Part shown: piece by piece, positions 21,831 through 33,774 of the stretch
Layout: each line of letters begins with the position of its first letter
How positions within the stretch are numbered: the first letter of the stretch is position 1
Origin: Euborellia annulipes
Lineage: Eukaryota > Arthropoda > Insecta > Dermaptera > Anisolabididae
Assembly: GCA_023213315.1 (NCBI GenBank)
Contig: JAKCPI010002063.1
Span: 310,001-374,000, forward strand
Reading direction: 5' to 3'
DNA length: 64,000 bases
Program-made: the position numbers and the translations under genes
The notes under the pieces: generated by a model
The model's database searches: none
What the model saw: the letters and a program-made list of their open reading frames with translations, nothing else
What the model was told of the DNA's origin: nothing

Positions 21831-22137
21831 GTTATGTATACCGATTTCACCGAGTCATTTGATAAACTGTTTCATAAAATACTTCTTTATAAGCTTTCGT
21901 GATTAGGATTTGGCCCACGTTTTGTTGAATGGATTAAATCGTACCTAGAGAATAGAACTCAACGAGTTTTTTTTAACTCGGTCCTTTCCGATTTATTCCT
22001 GGCAAGTTCAAGGCGTACCACAGCGCAGTCATTTGGGATTTTATTATTTTTCTTATTTAATCATTTGTTCTCTTTGATTGCCAACTCTAGAATATTTTTT
22101 ACTGAAGATGCAAAGATATTTAAAAAGATTTATTAGT
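21831..22137 (+). pseudogene. Jockey-like non-LTR reverse transcriptase fragment
   Basis: The translation contains YTDFTESFDKLFHKILLYKL, then after a stop LGFGPRFVEWIKSYLENRTQ, the usual sequence of motifs of insect-type jockey-clade LINE reverse transcriptases. Downstream, GVPQ is found in a shifted frame and the catalytic YADD box has decayed to FTEDA. At least one stop (near 21901) and frame shifts make it non-functional. The upstream part (21600-21830) and the LINE's ends were not identified. Confidence 0.8.
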
Positions 22138-22698
22138 ACACCTTTTCAAGTTCAAATTGGAAATAAACACTTTTATGAAAAAGACCTTAAATAAAAATGA
22201 AAAAAAAAGACAAAATTAAAAATGGAAAAAATATTATTTTTATTAGGAACTAATGTCGGACTGACCCGCTTTGGGTCTAACCGATGTTTCCCCTCCCTCA
22301 GACCTCCCTGCTTTTATCCTGAGCGCCAAAAATTATTCAGATTATTTTATATACTAATTAATTTAGATAAATAAGAACGTGATATAATTGCTAAAAAAGA
22401 TCTTAAAAACAAACTCACTGGACTTAAGTAAAATCCTTCATACATGAGCGATAAAACGTATTTATTAATTATTTATATTTTTTATTTTTATAGAATGTTT
22501 TTTTTTCTTGTTTGCTCAGAAGTACACATCATGTGGGTACGTGGATGGCGTTTCGGACTCTCCTTCCTTCTATATTTCAACGCCTGTTCTATTCCTTCCC
22601 GGTCACAAATCCCCTCCGCCGACCCCGCACCCCGGGATTAAGGCGAAGAAAGAAGAAGATAGATTTGTCGAGTTTAATGGCTGTAGATATTCAATTAG
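22138..22698. other. AT-rich DNA with an inverted fragment of the CCTCGCCTTATTCCC repeat
   Basis: At about 22530-22655 GTGGATGGCG, CAACGCCTGTTCTATTCC and CCGCCGACCCCGCACC are the reverse strand of the repeats at 10.8 and 14.1 kb. The rest is unassigned. Confidence 0.5.
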
Positions 22699-22931
22699 AA
22701 GAGAAGGACGGGAATCCTCTTGGGAAACAAAAAACTGTGAAATAAAAAAACGTTATATTGTGTCGCTGACGTTTCCAGAGCTAGTCGCACTCATCTTCAG
22801 GGCACGCAGAATTGTCACCTCTACTTATTTTTGACATTACTGTGATGAAACGTCAGCGACACAATATAACGTTTTTTATTTAAACTGGCTACTGTTTCTT
22901 AGGATGATTTCCGTCCTTCTCTTCTAATTGA
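22699..22931. repeat. Palindromic element with GACGTTTCC / GGAAACGTC-type core
   Basis: Arms at 22699-22774 and 22845-22931 share AACGTTATATTGTGTCGCTG and GAAGGACGG ends in inverted order. On the minus strand the left arm continues CTGAAGA-T-GAG...CTC, then GGAAACGTCAG. Confidence 0.75.
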
Positions 22932-23660
22932 AGAAAATAAGCGTTTGAATCAAATTGGCGAAAATGTACTAGTACTTTACTGATATACTTTTTCAGTTTT
23001 TTCAATTTTCTCAAAATTCTCTAAATTGATTAAAATTTAAAATTCAATTATTTTTTACATGCTCATTAAAATGTATATTCTCATTTTGCCCTTGAAGTGT
23101 TTTGAAGAACTCTTTACTCTTGTACTTCATATATGAAGCTTGTGAACAAAATCGGCCAAAGAGTAATAGTACTGTACTGATGTACTTTTTCAGTTTTTTT
23201 TTTCAATTTTCTCAAAATTCGCTCCAACAATTTTGATTATAATTCATAAATCAACTATTTTTTTGATGCTCTTTAAAATGTATATTATCATTTTGCCCTT
23301 GAAGTGTTTTGAAGCACACACTTCAAAGGAAATATAGGAGAAATGGTTGTCATGGTAACAGAATATAAATCTTTTTCTTTTTAGATTAAAATTCATATAA
23401 ATCAACTATTTTTAGATGCTCTTTGAAATGTATACAATATATTCTCAAATTCTCTCAAAATTGTTTGAGCCCACTTTACTCTTCTAGTCTATATAAAAGA
23501 TTGCCCTAACAAAATATAAATATTTTTCTGTTGAATTTTATTTTATTATCTTTAGGTCGTGATGTATGTACTACCGGAAACTAAATAGATGTCAATACGA
23601 AAAATCTTGTGTGACAGCTTTTTTGCTAAGAGAATGTTATGTAATGTGCAATCAATCACA
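22932..23660 (+). repeat. Two R1 pieces in plus orientation
   Basis: Two successive starts (ATAAGCGTTTGAATCAAATTGG at 22937 and AAGCTTGTGAACAAAATCGG at 23137) show duplication of the central block. Later blocks include ATGGTTGTCATGGTAAC (23342) and AATCTTGTGTGACAGC (23602). Confidence 0.65.
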
Positions 23661-24534
23661 CCATTTTCTAATGGTGTCTTTGTTTTATTTTTTCAAATGA
23701 ATGTACTTTTTCTTCCACAAAGAATATGGCCAGGAATAGTTGATGAACTAAGAAAGCATCTGAAAACAAGGACAACAATAGCGGGCGATTTCCGCTCCGG
23801 TAACCTGCAATAACACGCCATTGTCAGTGCGTTTGTTCGTGTGCCTGTGTACATGTGTGCATCAGATGATTGTTTTCGACGAAAAGTCATTAGATAAATT
23901 GCACGCTTGCAACTGAGCCCTTCTCCATTACTGCAGCCTCATTATAACTGTAACAGATAATGCGTGAAATCTGTTTAAATACATGTAGTTTACATCAATA
24001 TTAATTAAAATATTCATTTAGTATCTTACAATTCTTTATTTCTGTCGAGTAAATAAAACAGCCAACCCAAGAAAATTTCACTACATCGTATATAAATAAT
24101 CTTGTTTGTGGTAGATTTGTTGAAAAAAAATTTTATGTTGTGAGGTTATTTAGTTATTTAAAATATTTGAGTTGATCTTGTCCATTGGTGCACCTGTGCA
24201 TTTGAGGGTTTTATGGGCCTATTGTATGAGTTTTATGACGTACCATATACAATCCCTTACAAACAATAACCCTATTTACTTTCTCTTACTTATATTTTAG
24301 GGACGACTCGTCCACGTAAATACAATGGGCCATTGAAATTTTTTTGGAATATCAACTAAATGTTAGTGTTATGAGTTTCTTTGTTTTCTTATGCTTTTTC
24401 CTTGCTCCCGCGACTCTTGATTTTGGATTGTGAGTTTTTATTCGATCTGGAAGGAGTCACCAGCTTATTGGTACTTGGCGTAATTAGGCTATGGTTAGGG
24501 GGAAAAGAGAGATCGAGTTGCTCACGCAAAAAAA
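23661..24534. other. Low-copy AT-rich DNA
   Basis: No shared repeats recognised. GC-balanced at 23740-23960. No gene assigned. Confidence 0.3.
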
Positions 24535-25600
24535 ATTAAAAAGTCTGATGTGACTGGTCGCAGAGCACACAACTTTCTCTTACCTTCGATAATCGAAAGT
24601 TGTCACATCAGATTTTTTGGTGTCGATATATATTTAGTTTCCCATATCGCCTTAGTTCCAAACTTTAAATGTCGAAATAAACTATGATTATTTTTCAAAA
24701 TGTTAATCGCATATTTGGATATTTTATACATAATCTCTTCAGTCATTAGAGTCAGACTTGAAAAGTTTGGTTGTGGTTACTCTGAGGAGAGAATCACACT
24801 GTGGTGGGTTCCCGTTTCCTTCCTCAGGAGGAGGCATCTCAAATAGAGTTGGATAATTTTTTGCCATCAGGTCGAAATTTGCATGTAAATGCCCACAGAG
24901 ATTTAACATTGGTTCTATGGAAGGAAGAGCAGGAAAATTTGAAAAATCTGAAATACATCAATAGAATGTACTTCAAACAATTTTCACGAAAGATTTTACG
25001 GATATACTTTTTAAAGAGCATCTAGATAAATAGTTGATTTATATGAATTTAAATCTAAAAAGAGAAAGATTTATATTCAGTTACCATGGCAACCATTCTA
25101 TCTTTCCTATGAAGTACAAGAGTAAAAAGTGTGCTTCAAAATATTTCAAGGGCAAAATGAGAAGATACATTTTAAAATACAATCAAAATCGTTGGGTCAA
25201 ATTTTGAAAAAATCGAAAAAAACTGGAAAAGTACATCAGATTTTGTTCGATTTTTTTGAGTGTCCGGGAGGGTACCTAACTTAAATATAAAATTTCAATC
25301 CGGTAGCTCAATTTCTTCATGCTAAAAATCGTTACACACACACAGCCATATCAATTTGCGGGACCCACTTTTTTGGTCTCCCATCACCATATATTTAAGG
25401 CTCTAGCTCCCAGGTGGGGACTTAATTGTGGCGCTGTACCTAACTAGAATAATAAATATCAACTTCTTAGCTAACTTCCTTCATGCATTATTTTGAGCAG
25501 GCACACACACACACAAATATCATTTTAGACACAGGGGACCTCAAAACTTGTATTTCTATCAAAATCTCGACATCGAATAAATTTTTTATTTTTTATTTAA
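24535..25600 (-). repeat. R1 composite in minus orientation, with a MITE fragment
   Basis: It starts with the terminal hairpin (TCTGATGTGACTGGTCGCAG ... TGTCACATCAGA, 24540-24615) and continues through a subtype block (GGTTCTATGGAAGGAAGAGC) to 25030. A second piece begins near 25060. At 25385-25435 there is half of the TA-type MITE (TTTAAGGCTCTAGCTCCCAG and CTTAATTGTGGCGCTGTA), followed by another end piece to 25600. It contains the empty site GAGGGTACCTAACTT for the MITE inserted at 747. Confidence 0.7.
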
Positions 25601-26215
25601 TTTGAATAACATGACAAGAATTTTATTGAAAAAATCTTGTGTAAACGCTATTTTTCAGGAAGATTTTGCCAACACTTTGATTTAAAATTTAATTTTACCT
25701 ACAATTTATCTTGACTGGGATTCTTTTAAACATTTTCAAAACTACAGGTACTCCATAACCCCTGGAGGGGGGGGGTTATATTTTTTTTTTTAATCTCTTG
25801 TTTGACATCAAGTAGAATCCTTTTGAAGTTTTATATTAGTTTATATTATGGAGGATGTTTAATAATACGTATTTAAAACAAAAGCAAATAATTTTATTTT
25901 TTCTTACATATATATATATATATATATAATATAATGTAATTTTAGCACCAATGCAGTTTTATACAGTATAAAATGAACATGAACATTTTCAAAAGCATGA
26001 ATAAATAAATAGCCCCGATATCAATAGAGCCGCATAATGCTGCCATCTAGCAAAACGAATTCGAATAGTTTCGCTTTCAATCGGTAGATGGCTTGGTGAT
26101 GAAGTTCTCTTTCTATTCTATTGGCGCCCTATTTGTATAAAAGAGGATTTCTTAAATCGCCCGTTGTTTACCTTTTGGTATTTAAAATCAAATTACAAAA
26201 CAAATGATTTTTTTG
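25601..26215. other. AT-rich DNA with (TA)n
   Basis: (TA)n at about 25908-25930. The block AGATGGCTTGGTGATG and GCTGCCATCTAGC near 26040-26100 form a weak inverted repeat. No gene. Confidence 0.35.
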
Positions 26216-26460
26216 AATAACAATAGAAACGAACAGCAGGACCCACCCCCGACCCCCCAACTCTCCCCCAATAGACAGAAAATTCTAAAGTTCGAACCTT
26301 GAGCTAGACAGGGGACTTCGCCCCCTGGACCCCTTAGCTTGCCTTCGGCGAGCAAGATTAAGGCTCGTCTTCGGTGAGTCCTGACCCCTCTTGCTCGTTT
26401 TCGGCAATAAAATTCACCACCCTCGGCGTGCGGGCATGCTTCTTGCACGGCCATCGTTTA
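26216..26460 (-). repeat. Fragment of the CTTCGCCCCCTGGACCCC family
   Basis: It contains GGGGACTTCGCCCCCTGGAC and TGCCTTCGGCGAGCAAG, shared in part with 32050-32150 and 41399-41740. GC content stands out from the flanks. Confidence 0.5.
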
Positions 26461-27123
26461 AACACGGAAATTCCCGGTGATTATAAAAATGTTCACACCC
26501 CGTATTTTTTGTAAGTTATTTAAAATGATGCAGCAGAATGACAAATTTATGGAAATGTCAAGTAGCAATCTTACAAAAATTTTAAAGTAAAACACTATTA
26601 ATTTCTAAATAAACGATTTATTTGTAAACAAATATTTCTGGATAAAAGCAGCATATAGGTCCATTCTAGTGAAGCTCCTTGACCAGAATATTTCGATCCA
26701 AAAAGGAGATAATAAGATTCGGTTCGTATGGATGGATGGTGTAAACTCTGCTCAGAGCGTAAACCTTCTTAACTCCTGCCCTCAACATCGTTTCTTCTTT
26801 ATGAACTTTTATTCCAAAGAAAATGAGAAGGTGCCCCAGAATATAAAAAACTTTTTGCAAAGTCGTCATTTAGGCAGACTTCAAATAATGCTAACAATGT
26901 TGTTTTTAGAGGATTGCTGAGCCTTTCTGATAAGTAGAGCCCGGATTTTGATGAAAATGCATGTTTGTATAGAAGATGAATACGTTCCTGAAACTTTGCA
27001 GTTAACAATTTCATGAGTATTCGATTCGAAATAATCCTTATTGTTCCGAGAATATAGTTCTTTAGAAAAAAAAATCCAAGAAAATCGATCAGTACATGTT
27101 TTTCGGAAATCAATTATCTAGAC
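26461..27123. other. AT-rich intergenic DNA with unassigned open frames
   Basis: Frames are open on both strands between 26666 and 27113 (up to 104 codons on the minus strand), but none has a recognisable domain. No repeat match within the window. Confidence 0.3.
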
Positions 27124-28652
27124 TATATATATGGGGCATTCCACGCCAACTCGACCACTTTTGAACCCGACCATTTTTGATTTGGCTGAAACTTTGTCAT
27201 CTTTTTGTACCCTATTGAAAACGTGTTTGAGAATTTTTTCAGATTTTTCGACCCAGCCAAAAAAAAGTTATAGCATTTTCAAAAAACATCGATTTTTTTT
27301 TTAAATAACCGTAAAACTGTCAAAAATTAACTTATCGGGACGTTTTTTTTGAAATTTTTGTCTTTAAATGTACTTTTCAGAAAAAAATATGACAAAATTT
27401 TACAGATTCATCTTGAACGTTTTTTTTGACATTTTCGGAAAAAACAAAAATTTCGGAATGAATGACACTTTTTTTTTTAATTTTTTTTTTTATAAAAAAC
27501 TTTGATTTTTTCTACAATTGATCAGAAAATTTCAGAGTGGGATTATTTCGCGTTCTATTTTTTTTTTATTTTTGAAAAAAAAAATTTTTTTTTCTCCGCT
27601 TATTTATCATGATGGTGCTCTTAAATTCTTCCAGGATTGACTGAGATTCTAGAAAATTGAAGAAAAATAATAATAATATTAATAGTTAGGGGTGATGAAA
27701 ATCGAGAAAATTCCATTTATCCTGAAAAAATTAGAAATTAGTTGTGTATTCAACTACTGAAGTATTTGAAGCGTCAAGTAAAAGCTTAGAAACATGGGCG
27801 TAACTAGGGGGGTGCCAGGGGGGCCTGGCCCTCTCCAGAAAGCTCCTTGCCCCAAGAAAAATTGAAGGGGGGCCATGGGACCAGCCATCTTCCGGTGGGC
27901 CTGGAAAGCCCCATATTTTCTCAATTTTTCTTGGGGCAAGGAGCTTTCTGGGAGGGCCAGGCCCCCCTGGCACCCCCTAGTTACGCCCATGTTTCTAAGC
28001 TTTTACTTGACGCTTCAAATACTTCAGTAGTTGAATAGACAACTAATTTCTAATTTTTTTCAGGATAAATGGAATTTTCTCGATTTTCATCACCCCTAAC
28101 TATTATTATTATTATTTTTCTTCAATTTTCTAGAATCTCAGTCAATCCTGGAAGAATTTAAGAGCACCATCATGATAAATAAGCGGAGAAAAATATTTTT
28201 TTTTTTTCAAAAATAAAAAAAAAATAGAACGCGAAATAATCCCACTCTGAAATTTTCTGATCAATTGTAGAAAAAATCAAAGTTTTTTATAAAAAAAAAA
28301 ATTAAAAAAAAGTGTCATTCATTCCGAAATTTTTGTTTTTTCCGAAAATGTCAAAAAAAAACGTTCAAGATGAATCTGTAAAATTTTGTCATATTTTTTT
28401 CTGAAAAGTACATTTAAAGCCAAAAATTTCAAAAAAAAACGTCCCGATAAGTTAATTTTTGACAGTTTTACGGTTATTTAAAAAAAAATCGATGTTTTTT
28501 GAAAATGCTGTAACTTTTTTTTGGCTGGGTCGAAAAATCTGAAAAAATTCTCAAACACGTTTTCAATAGGGTACAAAAAGATGACAAAGTTTCAGCCAAA
28601 TCAAAAATGGTCGGGTTCAAAAGTGGTCGAGTTGGCGTGGAATGCCCCATAC
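27124..28652. repeat. 1.5-kb palindromic element, copy 1
   Basis: The outer ends are ATATGGGGCATTCCACGCC and, inverted, GGCGTGGAATGCCCCATA. The arms meet near 27890 with almost no spacer and show only scattered single-base differences (for example near 27360 versus 28420). The central 200 bp has inverted GGGCGTAACTAGGGGG ends like hAT-type MITEs. A second copy is at 54358-55882. No protein is encoded. Confidence 0.9.
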
Positions 28653-30061
28653 TATAGAGAGAAAGTATTTTTTAATGTTTCATCAAGTGCCAACAATATG
28701 CATCCCAGTGAGGATATTGTCTTGGTTAAAATTTGAACATAGTTGCAAAAATGTTGATAAAAACTGAGTTTGGGCAGGTTTTAGGAAGGGTTGATATAAA
28801 AATTAAATTATTTTCTTTCTAAATCTGCATCTCTTTCTGAATATTTCAGTGCAAATTTCAGCTTGATATGTTAAAAATAAAGGGGGCTATGATTTATTTT
28901 CTAAAAATATCACTTCAACTTGGAGTCACGCAAATGCTTTTTCCCAAGCTCATTTTTTCCAGCTTTAAGTTTTTTTTCCTCAAAAAGTATTAGAAATATT
29001 GTAATATATATTTGGATTCTTACTAAGTATGGTAAAAGCAAAAAATAAAAAAAATTTCATACAAATTTGAGATGGTGGGTTACATGGCTGGATGATTTGA
29101 CATGGAAAGACCCTTCAGGGAGGCAAAGCGCCTAAAAGATAGGCAGCCAACGTGTTTTTTCACCACACTTTGATACCTGTTTTGTTTATAATTTCGTTAA
29201 TTATTAACATATTTTCACGAATGAATGATTTTTGTAAAGCTAAAGAACTATAGAATATCGTAAAAATCTGTTTTTCGCATTCAGGGATTACAAGAAAATA
29301 AAGATTCAGTCCAATCGGAGGTTATTTAGTTGTGCAAAACACGTCTAAAAATTTAGAATAATTCAAATCTTTTAGACGTGTTTTTTTTAACTTTGCATAA
29401 CCCCGTGGACTGAATCTTTATTTCGATCCCTGAATGCGAAAAACAGATTTTTACGATATTCTATAGTTCTTTAGCTTTATAAAAATCATTCATTCGTGAA
29501 AATATGTTAATAATTAACGAAATTATAAACAAAACAGGTATCAAAGTGTGGTGAAAAAACACGTTGGCTGCCTATCTTTTAGGCGCTTTGCCTCCCTAGA
29601 GGGTCTTTCCATGTCAAATCATCCAGCCATGTAACCCACCATCTCAAATTTGTATGAAATTTTTTTTATTTTTTGCTTTTACCATACTTAGTAAGAATCC
29701 AAATATATATTACAATATTTCTAATACTTTTTGAGGAAAAAAAACTTAAAGCTGGAAAAAATGAGCTTGGGAAAAAGCATTTGCGTGACTCCAAGTTGAA
29801 GTGATATTTTTAGAAAATAAATCATAGCCCCCTTTATTTTTAACATATCAAGCTGAAATTTGCACTGAAATATTCAGAAAGAGATGCAGATTTAGAAAGA
29901 AAATAATTTAATTTTTATATCAACCCTTCCTAAAACCTGCCCAAACTCAGTTTTTATCAACATTTTTGCAACTATGTTCAAATTTTAACCAAGACAATAT
30001 CTTCACTGGGATGCATATTGTTGGCACTTGATGAAACATTAAAAAATACTTTCTCTCTATA
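28653..30061. repeat. 1.4-kb palindrome, inverted dimer with R1-type ends
   Basis: The left arm starts TATAGAGAGAAAGTATT and the right arm ends AATACTTTCTCTCTATA, the inner side of R1 terminal hairpins. The arms run to about 29350 and from about 29365, with GTTGGCTGCCTATC and CTTTCCATGTCAAATC in both. It abuts the 27.1-28.65 palindrome directly. A related single fragment lies at 34545-34680. Confidence 0.85.
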
Positions 30062-31299
30062 ACAGTTATATGTATATATATTTCATATATAGATGTAAGA
30101 GAAAGTAAAATAAATTAAAACTATTTAAAAAGTAATCAGGTGTGACTAATCGCACAGCACGCAACTTTATCTTACTTTGGGTAATTGAAAGTTACTGTGC
30201 TTGACATATCAGATTTTTTGTCTCTATATACCTAAATTTAGTTTACCCACGATATATTAGGTTCCATGAAGTAATTTTTTTTTTTTTTAATTAAGGTCTT
30301 TTTTGGCATTGAATGCCTTTAGGAGGTGTCTCTGTTTGTTTCATTTGGTAGCCAATCGAATTGAAATAAATTGACGCATTAGACGGGTTGCGAACCAGCG
30401 ACCCTTGGTACAAATGGCCAGCACGCTAACCACTACACCAAGACCCGAGGGCAGAGATGTAAAATTTATAAACATGGGAAAATAGTTATATTTTGTTACC
30501 ATGGCAACGATTTCTCTTATCATTCCTATCCTAAGTACAAGAGTAAAGTGTTCTTCAAACAATTTCTAAAGCAAAATGAGAATATACATTTTATTTATTT
30601 ATTTATTTATTACAGAAAGGTGTCCATTCCACAGGAAATAAATATCCCAATGAAGGAATGGCACTACATAAAGAAACAATATTTTTAAATTATATTTTTA
30701 GTCAAAATATAATTAGTCTCTACAGCAGAGAGAGAGAAAAAATAATAATAATAATAATAATAATAACAAAATTAAACACAAAATAATTAAAAAAAAAAAA
30801 AAAGAAAAATACTTATTTCTCTAACAATCAAAATTATAAAGTAAAGAACTTTATCAATATCAATTTTAAGTATTATATAAAACTCCCTTTAAAGAGCATC
30901 TAAAAAAAAATAATTGATTTATCAATTTCATTCAAAATCGTTAGAGCGAATTTTGAAAAAAATCGAAAAAAAAAAAAAAAAACTGAAAAAGTACATAACT
31001 AAAGAATTAGTACATTTTGGTCGATTTTGTTCAAAAGCTTATTTTCACGCCTGAGAGGAGTGCCTTACTTAAATATAAAATTTAAACCTCGTAACTCATT
31101 TCCTTCATGCTTTCAAATGGATACAGACACACACACACAGACAGACAGACAGACAGACAGACCATGTTGCGAAACAAACTTTTGCACTCAGGAGACCTCA
31201 AAACTTGTTTATCCATCAAAATCTCGACATCGAATTTTTGACATGAATCTAATACTTTCTCACTATATATATATATTATATATATGTAAGAGAAAGTAA
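30062..31299 (-). repeat. R1 copy in minus orientation carrying two insertions
   Basis: An R1 end hairpin (30062-30112) is followed by the start of another copy with TCAGGTGTGACTAATCGC. A SINE sits at about 30272-30455, and a second insertion with a TTTATTTATTTATTTA end at 30590-30890 splits the ATACATTTTA/AAGAGCATC junction. The copy ends in ATATATATGTAAGAGAAAGT at about 31297. A (CAGA)n tract is at 31137-31160. Confidence 0.75.
30272..30455 (-). mobile_element. tRNA-derived SINE, best-preserved head
   Basis: On the minus strand, TCTTGGTGTAGTGGTTAGCG (box A) and CGCTGGTTCGCAACCCG (box B) form a clear tRNA-like head, followed by the shared body ATTTCAATTCGATTGGCTACC and tail ATGCCAAAAAAGACCTTAAT. 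It is inserted in an R1 element. Confidence 0.85.
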
Positions 31300-32531
31300 A
31301 AAATGCTGATCCTGAAGAAGACATTTTTATTTACTAAAAAAAATATTTATTTAATTTTGCTACTTTTTATTTAGATGACTTCAAATTAATTGAAATTTTT
31401 TAAATGAAATTGATTTTAATTAATCATTAATGAATTGATAGAAAGGAATTTCGTGTTGATTCGCTCCTTTTGGATGACCATTTAGAGGGATTTTAATGAC
31501 ATTGGCTTGTTTATTTATTTAGTTAGAGGGTTTCCAATTTCACTACTCACAGAGTATTTCAACTGAGTCAACAGACTACGTAGATATCAAAGATCGTCAA
31601 TCCCAAGAAGACTCCACAGCTTCTTCTTGATAATTAAGTTAACTGCTAACAACCGACTGGATTAGCTTTGACGACTTTTGCTAGTCTTATTATTTGTAGT
31701 ACATTTCGAAATTTAGTTAGTAATTAATTTGAATTATTTTCTTTCATTCAGTTTAAGAATTTAATATAGAAATAAAAAAAATACTTATGATATAATAAAA
31801 GAATTTGATTTTTATCGTAAGCACTCGGGGAGAGGGAGCGGAGGGGGTGGGGGCATGAGCGGACGGTTGCCCTCTCCCCTCTGAAAAATCAATTACAACT
31901 GCCTGATCTAATATTTAGAAAAAAAAAATATTAAAAACCATTACTATATATATAAAGTGCTAGACACTCACTTCCGTGCATGTGCCTGTTCTCTCGCTGA
32001 TTTGTCAGAGTGAGGGAGTGGAGCGAGTGAGGGAAATTTAAAACTTGAAAATGCAATTGCTTGCCTTCGGCGACAAAACAGAGAGCAAGAATAAATTTGA
32101 TGCATTTGCTCGCAAGAGGGTCCAGGGGGCGCAGTCACCTGGCTAGTAGAAGGCGGCCTTTTCCGCTTGTTTAAAAATAAATGGTTTCAATGTAGCAATT
32201 AATTGTCTAATTTAAACGGTAATTTCCATCTTTAAAATACAATATATCTTAAGTATTAGATTATAATAAAATTTGAGATTTAGCATCGACTTAAAAATGA
32301 TGTAGTCCAGTATATATATAAGAAACAAAAAGTATTTTTTAAATAATGTGGGTTCCAAAAAAAAAGTTGGCCCCCCTAACTTTTTCGGGATCGTGGATTA
32401 TCAACAAAAATCTAAAAAAATGGGCTATTAAATTCTGTCAAGTTTTTATAAATATATTACTATTATGGTAGCCTACAATCAAAAAGCATCTTCATCAAAC
32501 ATTTTAAGAATCACTCATCTAAATGGTTAGG
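31300..32531. other. AT-rich intergenic DNA with a GC-rich repeat fragment
   Basis: At about 31955-32155, AAGTGCTAGACACTCACTTCC through TTGCCTTCGGCG and GGGTCCAGGGGGCG to CCTGGCTAGTAG is a reverse relative of the element at 41.4 kb. No gene seen elsewhere in the interval. Confidence 0.4.
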
Positions 32532-32534
32532 TTA

Positions 32535-32808
32535 GGGAGCGTACAAGTATTACGTAACGCAATTTTTGAAGATTTTTGACCCCTCCCTCCTCCCATGTAA
32601 CATTTTTCTGAACCCCCCTCCTAGACGTCACGTAACGCTCAAGTTTTTATCTAAAAGTCACAATTATGTTGCGCAAAGTATCGGAAAGTCGCTAAAATAC
32701 CAGTTACGTAACGCGTTGATCAACCCCCCTCCCCCTTTGTAACGCATGGTAACGTTTTACGAGACCCCCCTTCCCCCAAATTGCGTTACGTAATACTTGT
32801 ACGCTCCC
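32535..32808. mobile_element. PIF/Harbinger-type MITE with TTA duplication
   Basis: Inverted ends GGGAGCGTACAAGTATTACG and CGTAATACTTGTACGCTCCC extend about 32 bp (continuing TAACGCAATTT). TTA flanks both sides (32532-32534 and 32809-32811), the 3-bp duplication typical of PIF/Harbinger elements. The interior has further inverted TTACGTAACGC motifs. Non-coding. Confidence 0.85.
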
Positions 32809-32811
32809 TTA

Positions 32812-33440
32812 TTTGGTTTTTTAAGAAATAATTCCTTACTATTATTAATTCACTTTGGCATTATTCAATTCATATGAAATCATTGGTCGTTTGATAAATT
32901 TTCTTCTTTTTTTTGTCTTCTCGAGATAACAAATTGTTCTCAATTTAAATGGCCACTCGGTGAATGTAATGTAGAAATGGGAGTAGAGAGCGAGGACCAC
33001 ATACATATGCATAGAAACAGCGAAAAGGGTGAAGTGCGCAGCGAAGAAATGGCTAGGGCCGAGAGCTAACCCATGGTCCAGCTCATATTGATCTGCCCAA
33101 GACTCCCAACGGCTACTTTAATTAGAGACAGATGCTAGCCGATGCTTCGTATCGACTTAAGAGAAATAAAAAATATTTAATTAAATGGGCCTTTTTTCAT
33201 GTTTCCGCACTATTAACAAATAATGGGGGCAAAATGATCATGAAAACTTGCAACACTTTCAATTTTTTCAATGAAAGTATTGAGAGATTTTAACGGAAAT
33301 ACTATCAAAGTACCTGAATCTAAAAAAAATTGGCTATTAAATTCTGTCACGTTTTTATAATAATATTATTATAGTATGCACAATCAAAAAATTGTTTATA
33401 TTCTAAGGATTTGAAGAGATATAGTGATGAGTAGAGACCG
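32812..33440. other. Low-copy DNA
   Basis: The part at 32940-33150 is GC-balanced and shares no repeat with the window. No gene is recognised. Confidence 0.3.
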
Positions 33441-33449
33441 CATTTTTAA

Positions 33450-33660
33450 GCCTAGCGCACACTTGGGCGAAGCGACGCGTCAGTATTTTTTTTGGCCTGG
33501 AGAAGTTTACAGTAGCACTCCTGTGCGAGGCGACGCGCGGCGTAGCAGCGCGTCGACGTCCGAAGGCTCTGAAGGACATTAAGCGTCAATGCGACGCTGC
33601 GCCTCGCTTAGCTTCGCTCAGGTGTGCGTGTGTGGACGAAGCCAGGCGTTAAATCTAACG
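33450..33660. repeat. CpG-rich GCGACGC repeat
   Basis: GCGACGCG-type words recur on both strands (GAAGCGACGCGTCAG, GAGGCGACGCGCGG, GCGACGCTGCGCCTCGC) with flanking AGCGCACACTTGGGCG and, roughly inverted, GTGTGCGTGTG. This resembles short palindromic CpG-rich repeats seen in other animals; boundaries unclear. Confidence 0.5.
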
Positions 33661-33774
33661 TCTTCGTGTGCATTCGGGTTATGTCCGTAATGATCGGAGC
33701 CTTTACTTCCACGTTCTGATAACAAAATAAAAGTGTAGGGCCTACTGTTTGGCAAGTCCACATGGTTGGTTCAA

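Noticed and set aside
27731..28038. Open frames in the centre of the palindrome, repeated at 54924-55334
   Set aside because: They are the same non-coding palindrome centre read on opposite strands, with near-identical products only because the element is duplicated.
31082..31324. Open frames with repeated SVCLSVCV residues in R1 copies (also at 1618, 7422, 8755, 38697, 39592, 60176)
   Set aside because: They translate the (CAGA)n or (TGTC)n segment inside R1, appear in different frames in different copies and contain no conserved protein.
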